Shown piece by piece: positions 12,001-24,213 of a stretch of 64,000 nt of DNA (within the stretch, counting starts at the first letter, position 1; each line of letters opens with the position of its first letter). The position numbers and the translations under genes are program-made. The stretch covers positions 1,586,501-1,650,500 of the forward strand of contig JAWNZC010000280.1 of the NCBI GenBank assembly GCA_035771165.1, given 5' to 3'. Source of the stretch: Paragorgia papillata. Taxonomy: Eukaryota; Cnidaria; Anthozoa; Scleralcyonacea; Coralliidae. The notes under the pieces were generated by a model that worked only from the letters and a program-made list of their open reading frames with translations, was not told where the DNA came from and ran no database searches.

Positions 12001-13480
12001 GGTAAGGTTACACATTAAACGATCTGTAATCTTCTCACCATCCAGTAACATGCTCTAACCATTGAGCTACTGAAATAGCAAAAGGAACTTTCAAATGTTT
12101 GCTGGTTTTCCACTCAAACATGTGATGCAAACATAAAAACGTTTTAAACGGAACCAAGCAAAAGTTTTGTCTTTCAACTCTTTAACTTATTGATCTACTG
12201 AAAATCATATGGTACGCGAAGGTTGCATATTTCACCATCTGTAATCTTCTGTTCACCATCATCCGAAAGTCGGTAAGTGAAGGTCGCACATTAAACAATC
12301 TGTAATCTTCTCATTACCATTATCCAGTAACATGCTCTAAACCATTGAGCCACTGAAAATCATATGGTAGGCGAAGGTTACATATTTCACCATCTGTAAT
12401 CTTCTGTCCACCATCATCCAGTAATGCATGCTCTAACCATTGAGCTACTGAAATACCAAAACGAACTTTCAAATGTTTGCTGGTTTTCCACTCAAACATG
12501 TGATGCAAACATAAAAACGTTTTAAACGGAACCAAACAAAAAGGTTTGTCTTTTTAAACGGAACCAAACAAAAGTTTTGTCTTTTTAAACGGAACCAAGC
12601 AAAAGTTTTGTCTTTCAACTCTTTAACTCATTGATCTACTGCAAATCATATGGTACGCGAAGGTTGCATATTTCACCATCTGTAATCTTCTGTTCACCAT
12701 CATCCGAAAGTCGGTAAGTGAAGGTCCCACATTAAACAATCTGTAATCTTCTCATTACCATTATCCAGTAACATGCTCTAACCATTGAGCCACTGAAAAT
12801 CATATGGTAGGCGAAGGTTACATATTTCACCATCTGTAATCTTCTGTCCACCATCATCCAGTAATGCATGCTCTAACCATTGAGCTACTGAAATACCAAA
12901 ACGAACTTTCAAATGTTTGCTGGTTTTCCACTCAAACATGTGATGCAAACATAAAAAACGTTTTAAACGGAACCAAACAAAAAGGTTTGTCTTTTTAAAC
13001 GGAACCAAACAAAAGTTTTGTCTTTTTAAACGGAACCAAGCAAAAGTTTTGTCTTTCAACTCTTTAACTCATTGATCTACTGCAAATCATATGGTACGCG
13101 AAGGTTGCATATTTCACCATCTGTAATCTTCTGTTCACCATCATCCGAAAGTCGGTAAGTGAAGGTCCCACATTAAACAATCTGTAATCTTCTCATTACC
13201 ATTATCCAGTAACATGCTCTAACCCTTGAGCCACTGAAAATCATATGGTAGGCGAAGGTTACATATTTCACCATCTGTAATCTTCTGTTCACCATCATCC
13301 GAAAGTCGTTAAGCGAAGGTCACACATTAAACAATCTGTAATCTTCTCACCATCGGAATCCAGTAACATGCCCTAACCATTGAGCCCGGTCACTGAAAAT
13401 CGGTTGGTAGGCGAAGGTTACATATTTCATCATCATCCAGTAATGCATGTTTTAATCATTGAGCTATTGAAATGCCAAAG
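12000..13480 (-). repeat. tRNA-SINE-derived tandem repeat array
   Basis: Large units (about 380-440 bp) recur. The block CTGGTTTTCCACTCAAACAT occurs near 12100, 12480 and 12920. Smaller sub-repeats (AAACGGAACCAAACAAAA; CACCATCTGTAATCTTCTG) are interspersed. On the minus strand each unit contains TGGCTCAATGGTTAGAGCAT, an exact match to the pol III box A pattern of a tRNA. No convincing box B follows at tRNA spacing, so these look like tRNA-derived SINE pieces amplified in tandem. The frame reading SVAQWLEHALLDDGG on this strand is a product of the tRNA-like sequence, not a protein. Confidence 0.7.
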
Positions 13481-14839
13481 TTGTAAGTTTAAGAATAGTG
13501 TCACTGGCGCCAGTTAGAAAAAAGATTTAAAAAATTTTAAAAAATAAAAAAAATGGCTAGTCTTATATTATGTAGTTTTAAAACGTAGCACATGGAAGCA
13601 GTACTGCAGTCTTCGATACAACAGTTTTGTTGTCGAAAGCATGTTGCTAGCCATATACGCTTGATCTTGCAAGTTTCTCGCACGCAATGAACGTCGATAT
13701 TAAAAGAATATTACATTGCATGTGCGAGGGAAATGCATGTAAGAAAGCCACTACCAATGTTACACGACACCAAATGAAGTTCTAGTTAATAGTGCCAGAA
13801 ATTGAAGTTATTTTTTTAATTGTAAACCATATTTTATTATTCCGGCATTTCCAGCATCAAATGACCGTCTACTTGTGTTTGTGAAAATAAAATGAAATTG
13901 CGTTGCATTATTCTAAACAGAAAGTTCTTCTTAGTTTACTGTGAAAACCAAACCTGGTTGCTTTTTGTACTCAAACAATGATACGCGTTTGATAACTGGA
14001 ATAGAACATTTTCTGGTGTCGTGTGGAAATAAGACTTCGTGTAAATGTCTTCATGTTGTAAATGAGTAGGAATATGTTTTAAGAAAAGCACTAGGAAAAG
14101 GAAATAACCCAAAAAAAAGAGGAAAAAAAAAAAGAAAAAAAAAGAATATGAAGTGACTAAAGAGAAAACAACAAAAAAAATACTAAAAAATGAAAAAAAA
14201 ATTAAAAAATACAAAAAATACAAAAAAATAAATAAATACAAAAGATATAAATACAAAAGATTAATACAAAAAATTAAAAAAAAATATTAGTGCTTATTGG
14301 ATAAAAAAAAATATGGCTTTTACAATTAACTAATATATTTGTACTGGAATGTCTTTAAAACTTGGAGCTGTCCCTTGGCAGTGGAAACGTCTATCGCAGT
14401 CGAAATTTGGTGTACTTCAATTCAATTTCTGTGCTCTCGCGTGGAACTACCCACATGATGAAACACATCCAGAATCTTGAGACTTTCAAATGGCGCTGAT
14501 GAGCCTAGAATGCAACTGGCTATACTTTGGATATCCCCAGTTTAGACAATGATGGTGTCCATACGAACAAACGAAAGTTATTACAAACCACAGTTGACCT
14601 TCACTTCAGGATGGCAATGTCTCTCTGTTCCCTCTGGCAACGTATCTTCTGCTGAGCTTTGTCCGTAACAACTTGATGATGACGCCTGTTCGTCGTTCTC
14701 CCAGCAGCCTTGATTCCAGACCTAGCCAGACTGAGACTACCTCGCGAGACTTTTTACAGAAGCTAACAGACTTGCTTTATTTCAGCTTTACCATGCTGCT
14801 GACTGGATCAATACGAGCTAACCAGAGTTGTGGTCTACT
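13481..14839. other. No gene seen; A-rich tract
   Basis: 14090-14300 is extremely A-rich (AAAAAAGAAAAA-type words). Its minus-strand Phe-rich open frame is an artefact. The rest shows no recognisable coding segment. Confidence 0.5.
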
Positions 14840-15380
14840 ACAGCAACTCAGCTGAATTGCTACACTGACACTCCCTCACCTGACCATGCACTGAAACTTT
14901 TACGGACGTCATCCAGAAATCCAGAATGTTCAGATTCCTTAATGAGACTGTTGGTCTAATGGCCCTAGAGTGCAACTAGCTGTTCTTCAACCTCTTAGCT
15001 TAAACTGATGGCGCATGTTCATACCGCGACCATTGGTGCAAGAATATCGACCACAAGCTGTTGATAGAGTTAGCTGTGTTCGAGTCCTTAGTCGTATGCT
15101 GTATGGGTGACCAATGCAGAAGCTTTGTTGTAAGTACATTAGAGTCAAACTGCTGATAAAATGCATTAAAGATACTGTAATTTTAAATCCGAGAGAGGGA
15201 ATTAAATATTTGTCCGTTAGCGTCTTAATTCATTCAAATTTTCTTTTAAATTGCAGATGAGTCTGACAAAACAGCTAATGATATTATTTGAGAATTCCAA
15301 CGTTAGTCGCAGAGCTGAAATATGAACTGTTATTGAAAGTACGCAATGGATGGATGTCAACTGATTGTTAACGATAACTT
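14840..15380 (-). repeat. Long inverted repeat, right arm
   Basis: Reverse complement of 5944-6490. The inner end is ACAGCAACTC and the outer end is CTGATTGTTAACGATAACTT. Confidence 0.85.
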
Positions 15381-15770
15381 ATTGCGCTATAGGTTGGTGC
15401 AATGGTTTATATTTACTTTGTTTGTGCAATATTAAGTCCTGCAGCAAACACGGTCCAATCTCTTTCTCGCGCTCGTAACACATATCTGGTTAAATATTAT
15501 AGCTAGAGAATAGATTAGTAGTTAACTATTAATTAGTTTATTCACGCATAAATTATCTTTGATGTGCCGCGGTTAATAAATAGGTTATTGACCTTGCATA
15601 TTAAATGACCTACTATATCGCTTTAAAACTACGTCTAGAATACCATTTTTTTGTTAAATAACGACAAATATCGTCTGTGTCATGAATAAACTAAGTCGGT
15701 TAGTGACCTTAACCTCGGTCACTAACCTATACTTATCAAGCTAATATTGTGATTTCTTTATTCGTTGCAG

Positions 15771-15858
15771 AGTGAAATGTACCAATGTACTGGTGCAGGT
15801 CAGGTTCCCTGGCATAAGCGGTTTTGTGGCCGCTTTAGACATGTCTGATGGCACCAGA
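15771..15858 (+). CDS. Possible isolated exon
   Basis: An 88-nt segment is flanked by a good acceptor (TTCGTTGCAG) and a strong donor (GTAAGT). One frame is open across it (VKCTNVLVQVRFPGISGFVA, then ALDMSDGTR). No family recognised and no partner exon found, so this rests only on splice signals and one open frame. Confidence 0.25.
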
Positions 15859-17079
15859 AAGTAAGTACAATCAAAATGTATTATTGAATGTTAACAGAAA
15901 ACTAATATGATCGAGTTTAGAGCCAAGTGCAGTGTTCAACTGAAAATAAAATGGCGTCTATCTGTGAAATATTTACTAACACACCCCCCCCCCCCCCCCC
16001 CCCCAATAATTTATCAATTATTATACTTGTCAATATTAATTTTTTAATATTGATATTAAGATTACGTCTTCCTTTGGATGGTGTGGTATTTCCGTCAAAA
16101 GCCACTCTTTCTATTGAACCACAAAGTTAAAGGTACAGTGTTTCTCTTCGTTAAAGCGCAGTGAAAATGTTTTAATGTCGTTTATTTTATGGCACGGGTT
16201 ACTTCCGGGAAAATCACGCGCTGTGATTGGTTGCTGACGTAACCTTGATACTCATACAAGAATTTTACCTTGTTCTAGACTGCAACTGACTTGAAATGTG
16301 GTGTTTATTGAATGCAAGCTACTGTGTTGCTATTAATCAGCCGGACCAGCAGATCAACAAGTATCATCTTACAATGATGAAGTCGTCAGACGAGACACCG
16401 AGACGAGACCAACAATGACTGTCCAAGCTGGTGAAAAATGCTATTTTGAAAATTGGGATGAACGATTAACAGTTTCAACTGCAGTGGCGTGCAAGTCATG
16501 ACGGAGCTTTAAGAGTGAAATATTAAAGATGAATTTAACATTCAGTGGCCAAAGCTTCTTAAAATGGTTGCAGTCAAGTAATACCACTGTGTGTGAATAG
16601 AATGAACACTCTGAATTGACAATGATTATTCCTGGTTGTTCAACCCGACTTAGAATCTAGATAAAAGATCTTATATTCTGAAATATTAATATCATGTAAT
16701 AATAGTTTTATTTAGATTAATTATCCACCTGTTCTAAATGGAGAAAAAAATATATATATAAACAGTTAGACCAGTTGTCTATGAACTGAGGACGACTTAT
16801 AAACGAAGTTAGTATAAACCAACCAGTTGGTCAAACTATTGCAAGAAACAACTGAAACCTCGGGAAAGTTTTCTGCCCTAAATTACATTGAAAATTTCGC
16901 TCAACCAATCAAGATGCAGCATTTGTAATACTTGACTAGTTGGTTTATACTAAATAGAAATGGAAAACATGAAAAAATACTGATTTGTAATGTAAGTTAT
17001 TGCTAATTACATTAAAAATAACATAGTGAATATGTTATGTCCGTGTGTCAGTTCGAACAATCCAAATCTCCTCTTAGCC
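15859..17079. other. No gene recognised
   Basis: Contains a 21-nt C tract at 15984-16004 and a short ATG frame near 16298. Nothing is supported by domain or splice evidence. Confidence 0.4.
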
Positions 17080-17229
17080 GGTTTTCCACTGGCGAATTTT
17101 GTCGCGTGAAGAGACGTTTTACTTTTCTCTCACGATCTCTCGAATGGGACTAATTAAAAATATATTCCGATCTGTTCAATTTTAAATAGCAATGTCGCCT
17201 CGCGCGACGAAATTCGCCAGTGGGAAATC
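17080..17229. mobile_element. 150-bp MITE with GGTTTTCCACTGGCGAA ends
   Basis: The left end GGTTTTCCACTGGCGAATTT is matched in inverted form by CGAAATTCGCCAGTGGGAAAT at the right. The interior is short and AT-rich with no coding. A second, truncated copy begins at 41990 and runs into the 20-bp minisatellite. Confidence 0.75.
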
Positions 17230-18328
17230 TCCCCTTAATTCTTGTCCAGTCCTAATATCCTATAGATGACTCTCGTTAATTTAAAACACCAAATTTACCC
17301 GGGCCTTTTTAAAACGAAACCTTGATAACGATATGCCACGAAGTATTTCAGAGCGCTGACCTCAATTTCCGGTTATCCTCGCACAGTGCTGCCGTGTCCC
17401 GTTTGTTGACGAAAATCGAAAGTGATGTCAAGTTAACTTGTTTGCTAGGTTATAGGACGGAAAAGTAAAGTAGAAAGAAATGTTTTTCCTAAAGAAGGCG
17501 AAACCCGCGATAAAACACTTACTTTCTAAGTGTCGCTCGATTGTACGTTTTGATAAATTGTTGAGAAGCTATTGTGAACTGTTGGGAAACTTAAATCCTT
17601 GAATATGTTGAAAAACATTGAAATGAAGAAATATATCTGTTGAAACTACAATACAATACTGAGTATTGTTGTACTGTCTTATTTAAAATACTAGTAGAAT
17701 CGCAAAATGTTAGTAATGTGCATTACACTTGAATGCCACAGCATATTTATGACAGGTAAAATGTTGTTTTGGAACACAATATTGTTGATGATCTGGGTCC
17801 TGTTGTATGAAGCCTGGATAGCTTAGTTGATAAGTCCTAGCTAAAGAGCAGCACTAATCGTGCTTTGAACAACCTAATTTAAATTTTATCCACTGAATAG
17901 TTGTGTATCTGATAGTGCTGTTCAGTGGATAAATGTGGCTATACAGGCTTCCTACAACCAGCCCCAGATGTTTTATTAACATGTGCGATAATCGGAATTT
18001 ACAAGTTCCTTTCATTGGGGACATGTTATAATGCTATGTTTTGGAAGCAGCCAGTAAAAATGTTTGTATAGTATATGTCATGTTCAAATTAGCATTAGAT
18101 GTAGAAAATGATTTAATGTAACATTTCATTTGACGCACACACATCAAGTCTGTACTCAGACATTCAGTACTCACTTTTGCATTTTGTTTTAACACTTTGA
18201 AGTCTTCACAGACGATTTTATTCAGCACAGGGAGAGGTCCAGGCCTCAAAGTGTTACAGGTGATCTACAATGCAAACTGCGCATTCATGACCAAGAGTTT
18301 GTTTACATAATTTTAGTTTTAAAAATAC

Positions 18329-18596
18329 TGCCATTTGCAAGCCACCATTAGGCTTGCAATTATTTTCACATTTGTTTATGAGTTTCAGTGTTTCACCAGA
18401 AAACATTGAACATTTAAAAACAAATCAATCAACTTGCAGTGTCATTTTCACAGGTTTCTTTGAAATGATGCCCAAGTTGATTGGTTTGTTTTTAAATGCT
18501 CAATGTCTTGTGGTGAAACTTTCAACTTTCAAATGTAAACAAATGTGAACATAATCGCAAGCCTAACAGTGGCTTGCAAATGGCAGTAAGTTTTGT
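18329..18596. mobile_element. Foldback palindrome
   Basis: The left arm (TACTGCCATTTGCAAGCCAC and so on, about 18329-18437) and right arm (ending GTGGCTTGCAAATGGCAGTA) are reverse complements over about 110 bp with scattered mismatches. The central loop is about 40 bp. Non-coding. Confidence 0.8.
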
Positions 18597-18611
18597 GGGA
18601 ACGCCACGCTT

Positions 18612-18795
18612 AATATTTATTTGCTAAGCTTTTGACCTGTTGACTCAGGCCTTCATCAGAGCAATATAACAATATGCTGTTGGCTAACATAATTTATTAT
18701 CATAAATATTAATGATGTTAGCCGACAGCTTGTTAGGTTGCTCTGATGAAGGCTAATGAGTCAACAGGCTGAAAGCTTAGCAAATAATATTACTT
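18612..18795. repeat. Inverted pair of hammerhead-like motifs
   Basis: 18612-18700 and 18710-18795 are imperfect reverse complements. The plus-strand arm has CTGATGA at 18743-18749 and GAAA at 18771-18774, separated by a potential stem-loop around AGTCAA. The minus-strand arm has CTGATGA (18659-18653), a CCTG/CAGG stem and CAAA in place of GAAA. CTGATGA-stem-GAAA is the hammerhead ribozyme core, and hammerheads are known in Penelope-like retroelements. The assignment is tentative because stems I and III were not fully verified. Confidence 0.35.
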
Positions 18796-20350
18796 CTCAC
18801 ACACTACCAGGGACCACACAGCCACCATGCAATACACAGTACTTGACCTTTAAAATTATAGTCAAACCAGATGTTCTCTTGTGTGCAACTTTGCAATATT
18901 GATACACAACATTGTAATTTTGATTGATAGATTCAATCAGCAACCTGTAGAAAATGAAATTTAAAAATTTCGGTTGAGCAAGAACCCCAGGGTTTGTTGT
19001 TGAAGAATTTAACATTCGTCTCATGCAAGAATAATAGTTTTAACGCTACAATTCTGTCAATATCATAAGTATTTTTTGTTTAGTTTTCACTTATGTGCAG
19101 GAAATTACAAGATATTTAAAGTATTTTGAGTAATTAATATGAAGTTGTTTCAACACATAGAAGGATTTTTAAGTGCCGGTACTTCCGTTTGCAATTAAAT
19201 TTACATTTCGTGTCCAATAGTTGTATTTTATTATAATATATCATGAATATATGTAACATTTTTATCTGTTTTATATAGACAGTATACTGTCTATTATTAA
19301 CTGCTCGGCCCATTTTTTTGTATCTGAATAGTACTGCCGTCATTCTACTTAAACTATTCTTTGTTTTGAATAACTGGACCTTCTTCAGGCATTTGTTTTC
19401 TCTTCCGATTTCCAGTAGACTACCCTAAAATTAAAATATTCTGGTTGAGTGGTTGTCAAAACAAACTACATGCATTATATTGTTTATATTGAATACTGTC
19501 ATTTTACAGCAGCGGCGCGCAGAAGTACATTTACGTGTGAAACTGCAATGTATTCTCTTGCATCTGTACATTCTTGTACGGTACGGGTTTCTTCATTCGG
19601 CTAACTGTTTATTACACGTTATGATGTTCAGGAAAAATTGAGATTTACCTTACATAATCAACTTACCTCTTTAGGGCTTCATATCTGGTGCATGGCATTT
19701 CAGGCGCACATTCGGCGCTGCTAACATTTCTGGCGTTTTTTGCACGTTTTGCGAACTGAAACAACTCTTTAACGGCCTATAAAATTTTCAAGGTCCACGC
19801 AATATTTTTATTGTTAGCTACGTGTGTGAACAAATTTGATCCGATAATGAAACACGAGTCATAACAAGTTTGTGCATGCAGTTACTTTGGCTTCTCTTCG
19901 AACGACGGACTTTTGGTTTCCATATTGACGGGGTTAAGTCATCTTTTAGGCAAAGAAGACTCGCACCTTTGGCCCCTTACGTGACGCCTTTCTAAACAAT
20001 GATCAGCAAAATGCGCAGAGCAAATAACAAAGTTGGTTAAAATTAGCGCGATATATATTGGATAGATATTTGGTATAAACCCAAACAAGACGCTGTTTAG
20101 TTTTGGGTTCTGGTGAGCGAAATGCCAGCATTACGATCAGCGCAGTTACTACACCCAGCTTGAGCAAGACAAAGCGATGGTCGCATAATTTTGTATTGCT
20201 TTTCAGGAAACTTTATTACATGTGAAAACGTAGAATAAGTCGGGAAGGCGCGTTTAAACTAAGTATGTATACAGTAGGATATATGAATCTTCTTGTAGAG
20301 TGTTGAGTAGATGACGTCACAACGAGCTACCGCTATTAATAAATTGGAGG
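18796..20350. other. No gene recognised
   Basis: Short frames on both strands have no recognisable domain. The GCGCAG/CAATG-rich segment around 19950-20180 shows no coding support. Confidence 0.4.
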
Positions 20351-20358
20351 CTCCAAAC

Positions 20359-21811
20359 CAGGGGCGGATCTAGAATTTTTGAAATTTGGACTTCGGAAAT
20401 GGCATTTCCTGCATTCGTGACGGTACTTTGAAGAAAGATTTAAAAGTTTTAAATCGTGTTTTCAATGCGCATTTTATCAAACCTGGAAGGCATCAAATAA
20501 ATTTAGGGATAAAGTGGACGTTTTATTATACAAATACATTTAAAATTATAGAAAATAACGGGGGAAGATCCAATAAATCGAATCTTAGGTAGCTGCTACG
20601 TATGCACCCCCGACGGAAATCCTGAATAACATATCAGAACGTACACATATTTATAAAAGATATTCATGCACAAGATCAAAGAATCATGTTACCAAAATCA
20701 TTAAGCACTTTAGATATTTTGAATGATATTCCAGGCTACTGAGGTTAGAATCTGGTCGTGTGAGAAACATCAAGAGGTACACGAGGCAACCAAACAAAAC
20801 TTTTATGTGTTCTCATGTTGTGCAATATTTACGCAGAACTATCACTACCAGACATCACATGGTTCAATTTAAATAAATCACGTTCGCGCTATCAAATTTA
20901 CTAACCCATATAGTCATTCAGCCAAAATAGAATACTATTACAAACGACGCGTCTATATATAGGACTATTATTATAATATACGCATCTGACAATCAAAGGA
21001 TTAGTTACCGCGATAGGTTCTTAACCGTTTGAGTCTGACTGCCAAGACTCTTTGAAATCCTTTGAAGAGTAATACCTTCTGGCAAGAGCCAGTGTGGATA
21101 ATAATTTTAACGTTAAAACTTACCTACCGATCGGGACAATTGAAATAGAATCATCACTGCTGTTTAATTGAAGCGAATACTACATGACATTCGTAGAAGC
21201 CATGATACGAACTCCGTCTCAAACATATTAAAGCTTGAAGTCGAGTCAGAGCAGCTGAGACTGCTCATGCTGCAAGTTAGTCAAACCGTCCTGTATCAGC
21301 CAATCAAAAGCCAAGTGCGTCAAGAAACTTTACTTCCGACGTACTTGCCTGCACTTCCGACTAACTTGCAGTGTTGTTAACCAATCAGCGCTCGTTATTT
21401 CGACGTAGTCGACCATTTTGACGTACTCAAATTATCCATATTTGTAAAGATTTACACCTCTATCCCTAGTCCGAGCGTACAAGTATGCTCTAGTGGCCTG
21501 GTATATAAGTAGGTTGACCGAGTAGCCCACAGTAAACACGGTGGACTGGGACGTAGAGTTTTTTTTGCAGATTGCGCTCGCATTCGGCGATTCGCTGATC
21601 GATATCGGTTTTTAAAATAAAATTTCAAAAATCTGGAAAATAATAAATGTAGTCTAGTTTTTTTTTTAAAATTGAATTAATTAGTCGACTATTTTTTTGA
21701 ATTAATTAGTCAATTTTTTTTAATTAATTAGTCAAATATTTTTGAATTAATTAGTCAATTTTTTTTATGTTAGTCGCTTGACGTGTTTGACGTACCCTAA
21801 ATGCGCCCCTG
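20359..21811. mobile_element. Non-autonomous hAT-type element with perfect 8-bp TSD
   Basis: Termini are CAGGGGCG and CGCCCCTG. The octamer CTCCAAAC occurs immediately outside both ends (20351-20358 and 21812-21819), a textbook hAT target duplication. The 1453-bp interior contains a tandem array of about 17-bp TTTGAATTAATTAGTC-like units at 21660-21775 and no transposase. A related terminus occurs in the insertion at 23518-24213. Confidence 0.88.
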
Positions 21812-22238
21812 CTCCAAACAATTTCGAAATCAAGCCAAGTGCTCGTAAAAGATGGTTTGAATTCTGATAGAAAACATTTTCTAAAATCGTTTTTAAATAC
21901 ATGGTAAGTCATATTAGGACCATAAGAAGTATTTTGGCTAAAAAAAAACGCAAAGTGAAAATTCGATCGTACTGCCACTTTAACTATATAGGTCCTTTTA
22001 AAGATGTTGGATGCGAAACCAGGATTATTCATTCATATTGCTGTTGATAACGTTCTCTGGTTTTAATATTAATTCGGGTTACGAGCTTTCGGCTACCAGT
22101 CTGCAGTCTTCGACGGGTAGATTACAATGAATAGTGTGACATAAACAACAGTTTACAATTACATACATGGACAAAAAGAAGTGATATATAGTGTCAGTTC
22201 CGCCTACGAGTAGAATGTTAATTTACATCATTAGTTAT

Positions 22239-22457
22239 TTAAAGTTTCTTGACTAAAAATCGGTATTGTTCCGGCAAATGTTTTGAGTTGTTGTGTGAGT
22301 TTTTCGTGATTGCGGTGTGCCAGGATTCTAAAGTTGCTCTGTGACGATAGTTGCCTTTGTCAATTATCTTGCCGTTTTTCAAGCATGGTTTGCGATATTT
22401 GATCCACTTATGGATGTGATATAGTTTGATCCACCATGTATCACTTCTTTTGGCCAT
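22239..22457 (-). pseudogene. Retroelement C-terminal coding remnant
   Basis: A 72-residue frame containing WWIKLYHIHKWIKY and RATLESWHTAITKN, then NNSKHLPEQY. The TLESWHTA...NNS...LP-QY pattern is what I associate with the region following GIY-YIG endonuclease domains in metazoan retroelement proteins (inference from recall). No reverse transcriptase is left here. Confidence 0.4.
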
Positions 22458-22532
22458 GTATATCTAATTGTAAACCGTTGTTTGTGTCACACTATTCATT
22501 GTATTCTACCCGTCGAAGGCTGCAGACTGGTA

Positions 22533-22918
22533 CACACGTAAAAACGCAGTCTGATCAGCTCTGATATCAAATCTGTTCAGAGAAATGTAGCGACCCTTGA
22601 TATAGCCTGACAGCTACAGAATGTACCAGCACTGATGTATCAACATTTAGTTGGAATTTCTAACAGACTGCGACAGCTCCGTAGACAACAAACCTGTTCA
22701 GTCTGTTATATACAGCACTGACCGTGTCAGGCTGATACAGTTTGACAGAATCTGTTCTGAACAGTCTGTTGTAGCTGCAGGTATGATACAGATACGATAT
22801 CATAGGTGTATCATAGCTGATACTGCAACAGGCTGTATCAGGAGTCGCTACATTTTTCTGAACAGATCTGACATCATTCTGCATCAGGTCTGACACAGAG
22901 TGTGCGTTTTTGTGTGTG
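22533..22918. mobile_element. 386-bp MITE with TA target duplication
   Basis: Ends CACACGTAAAAACGCA and TGCGTTTTTGTGTGTG are inverted repeats. TA flanks both sides (22531-22532, 22919-22920). The intact left arm of the host repeat shows the empty site (ACTGGTAGCCGAAAG), which proves insertion into a TA. The interior is rich in CTGATACAG-type palindromes. Tc1/mariner-type mobilisation is inferred from the TA duplication. Confidence 0.85.
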
Positions 22919-23517
22919 TAGCCGAAAGCTCGTAACCCGAATTAATATTAAAACCAGAGAACGTTATCAACAGCGTACTAGAAATACATGAACGCAACAA
23001 CCCCTCGCCCGCTTTTACATTCTTTTTTAAAACACCCACCCACCCCCTGATTAAAATATGCACTCCTAATATACAGCCAATACAAAAAACAAACAGATTT
23101 AAAAACAAATGATGTTAAATCCTTGGGATATTAAATTATACAATTTATGGATAGATCGATAGGATGACAAAACTGATCTAAATCATTTAATGAAAGTTGA
23201 ACATATCAAAGCAAAATTTAGATTTCATTATTAAATTCTGGTTGTAAAAATTTTTTAGGAGGTTTCAAAAGGGATTAATTTTAGCAAGCCTTTAAATGGC
23301 TTCTCTATGCATGTACATTTTGCAAAGGCAGTATTAAAAGTAATTAACAGCTCAGAAATTACATTTATAATAGAGTCTGAGATAAAAACAATTCAGTAGA
23401 ATCGGATTCCAGAAAGAAGAATTCAAAAGACAACGTTTCAGTCGAAACACAGCCAAGAAAACCAACAAAGCCCATGAGTATTTTTAATAATTAAAAGTGC
23501 ATGCACGTCCACCACGG

Positions 23518-24213
23518 TCGGGCGGATCTAGGATTTTTGAAGAGGGGGTGGCCGAGGGCGAAGCCCGAGTCTTCCAGGGGGGTCCGGGGGACGTCCTCCC
23601 GAAAATGTCTGAGTACACAAACATCGGGATGTTCTGGTCAACTTCCTTTGCAGTTTGCACGACCAACAGTATGAAGGCTGATTTCCAGTCAGTGGAATTT
23701 TGCGAGCGGGCGGAATTTTTCTTTGTCTTTTGTGCTCTGAATTAGATTAGTTCCGCTCGAGAGCTCACAAGACAAAGAAAAATTCCGCCCGCTCTCAAAA
23801 TTCCACTGACTGGAAATCAGCCTTGACTATCAGCTTGAGCAGCTATTGGATTTGCTATAGAGTCTGAATCGAAAGATTCGTCATGATCTTGCTCAGGTTG
23901 ATGTTCATTCGATGTTGTCCATTCATTTGAGCTTTCTGCTTGCTCAGGTGCGTAGGATAGACGTCTATCCTAACAAAAGCGTCCAAAGTGTTCTGTCGAC
24001 GTCGTTTCATTGTTGGATTAATAGCTGATTATGCTAAACAAAGCTAATTTACATGTTACGTTTCATGCCGCCATGTTTGCTTTCTTGCAGCGATGAGGTA
24101 AACCGCAGACCAGCTCTCAACGAAGGCGCATCGATATTCAATATTTAGCTTCGTTCTATTCCAAAGAGGGGGGTGGCTAGCCACCCAATCCACCCCCCAT
24201 GAATCCGCCCCTG
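23518..24213. mobile_element. hAT-like insertion nested in dispersed repeat
   Basis: Absent from the second repeat copy, where the site reads CCACGGTTAAT. Here CACGG occurs on both sides (23513-23517, 24214-24218). The right end GGATTCATGGGGGG...(complement of CCGCCCCTG) and left end GGGCGGATCTAGGATTTTTG resemble the CAGGGGCGGATCTAG hAT terminus at 20359. The visible duplication is 5 bp rather than 8, so the left end may be damaged. Confidence 0.7.
23674..23824. repeat. Near-perfect 60-bp-arm hairpin
   Basis: GGCTGATTTCCAGTCAGTGG and following bases pair with CCACTGACTGGAAATCAGCC at the far end over roughly 60 bp, with a loop of about 25 nt around 23737-23762. It lies inside the nested insertion. 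Confidence 0.85.

Larger units (their letters stand above)
22041..22973 (-). mobile_element. Retroelement remnant with inverted flanks (Penelope-like?)
   Basis: 22041-22170 is repeated in inverted form at 22450-22530 plus 22919-22973. The right arm is interrupted by a MITE. Between the arms lies a minus-strand coding remnant (22239-22457). The flanks carry CCGAAAGCTCGTAACC-type sequence resembling repeats around hammerhead-bearing retroelements, but classification is uncertain. Confidence 0.5.

Noticed and set aside
12320..13059. ORFs reading SVAQWLEHALLDDGG
   Set aside because: Well-known type of false protein from tRNA-derived SINE sequence.
13936..14256. Phe/Leu/Ser-rich ORF, membrane-protein-like
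   Set aside because: Reverse translation of an A-rich tract.
16298..16414. Short ATG frame considered as a THAP-like zinc finger
   Set aside because: Cysteine spacing and the following residues do not fit THAP.
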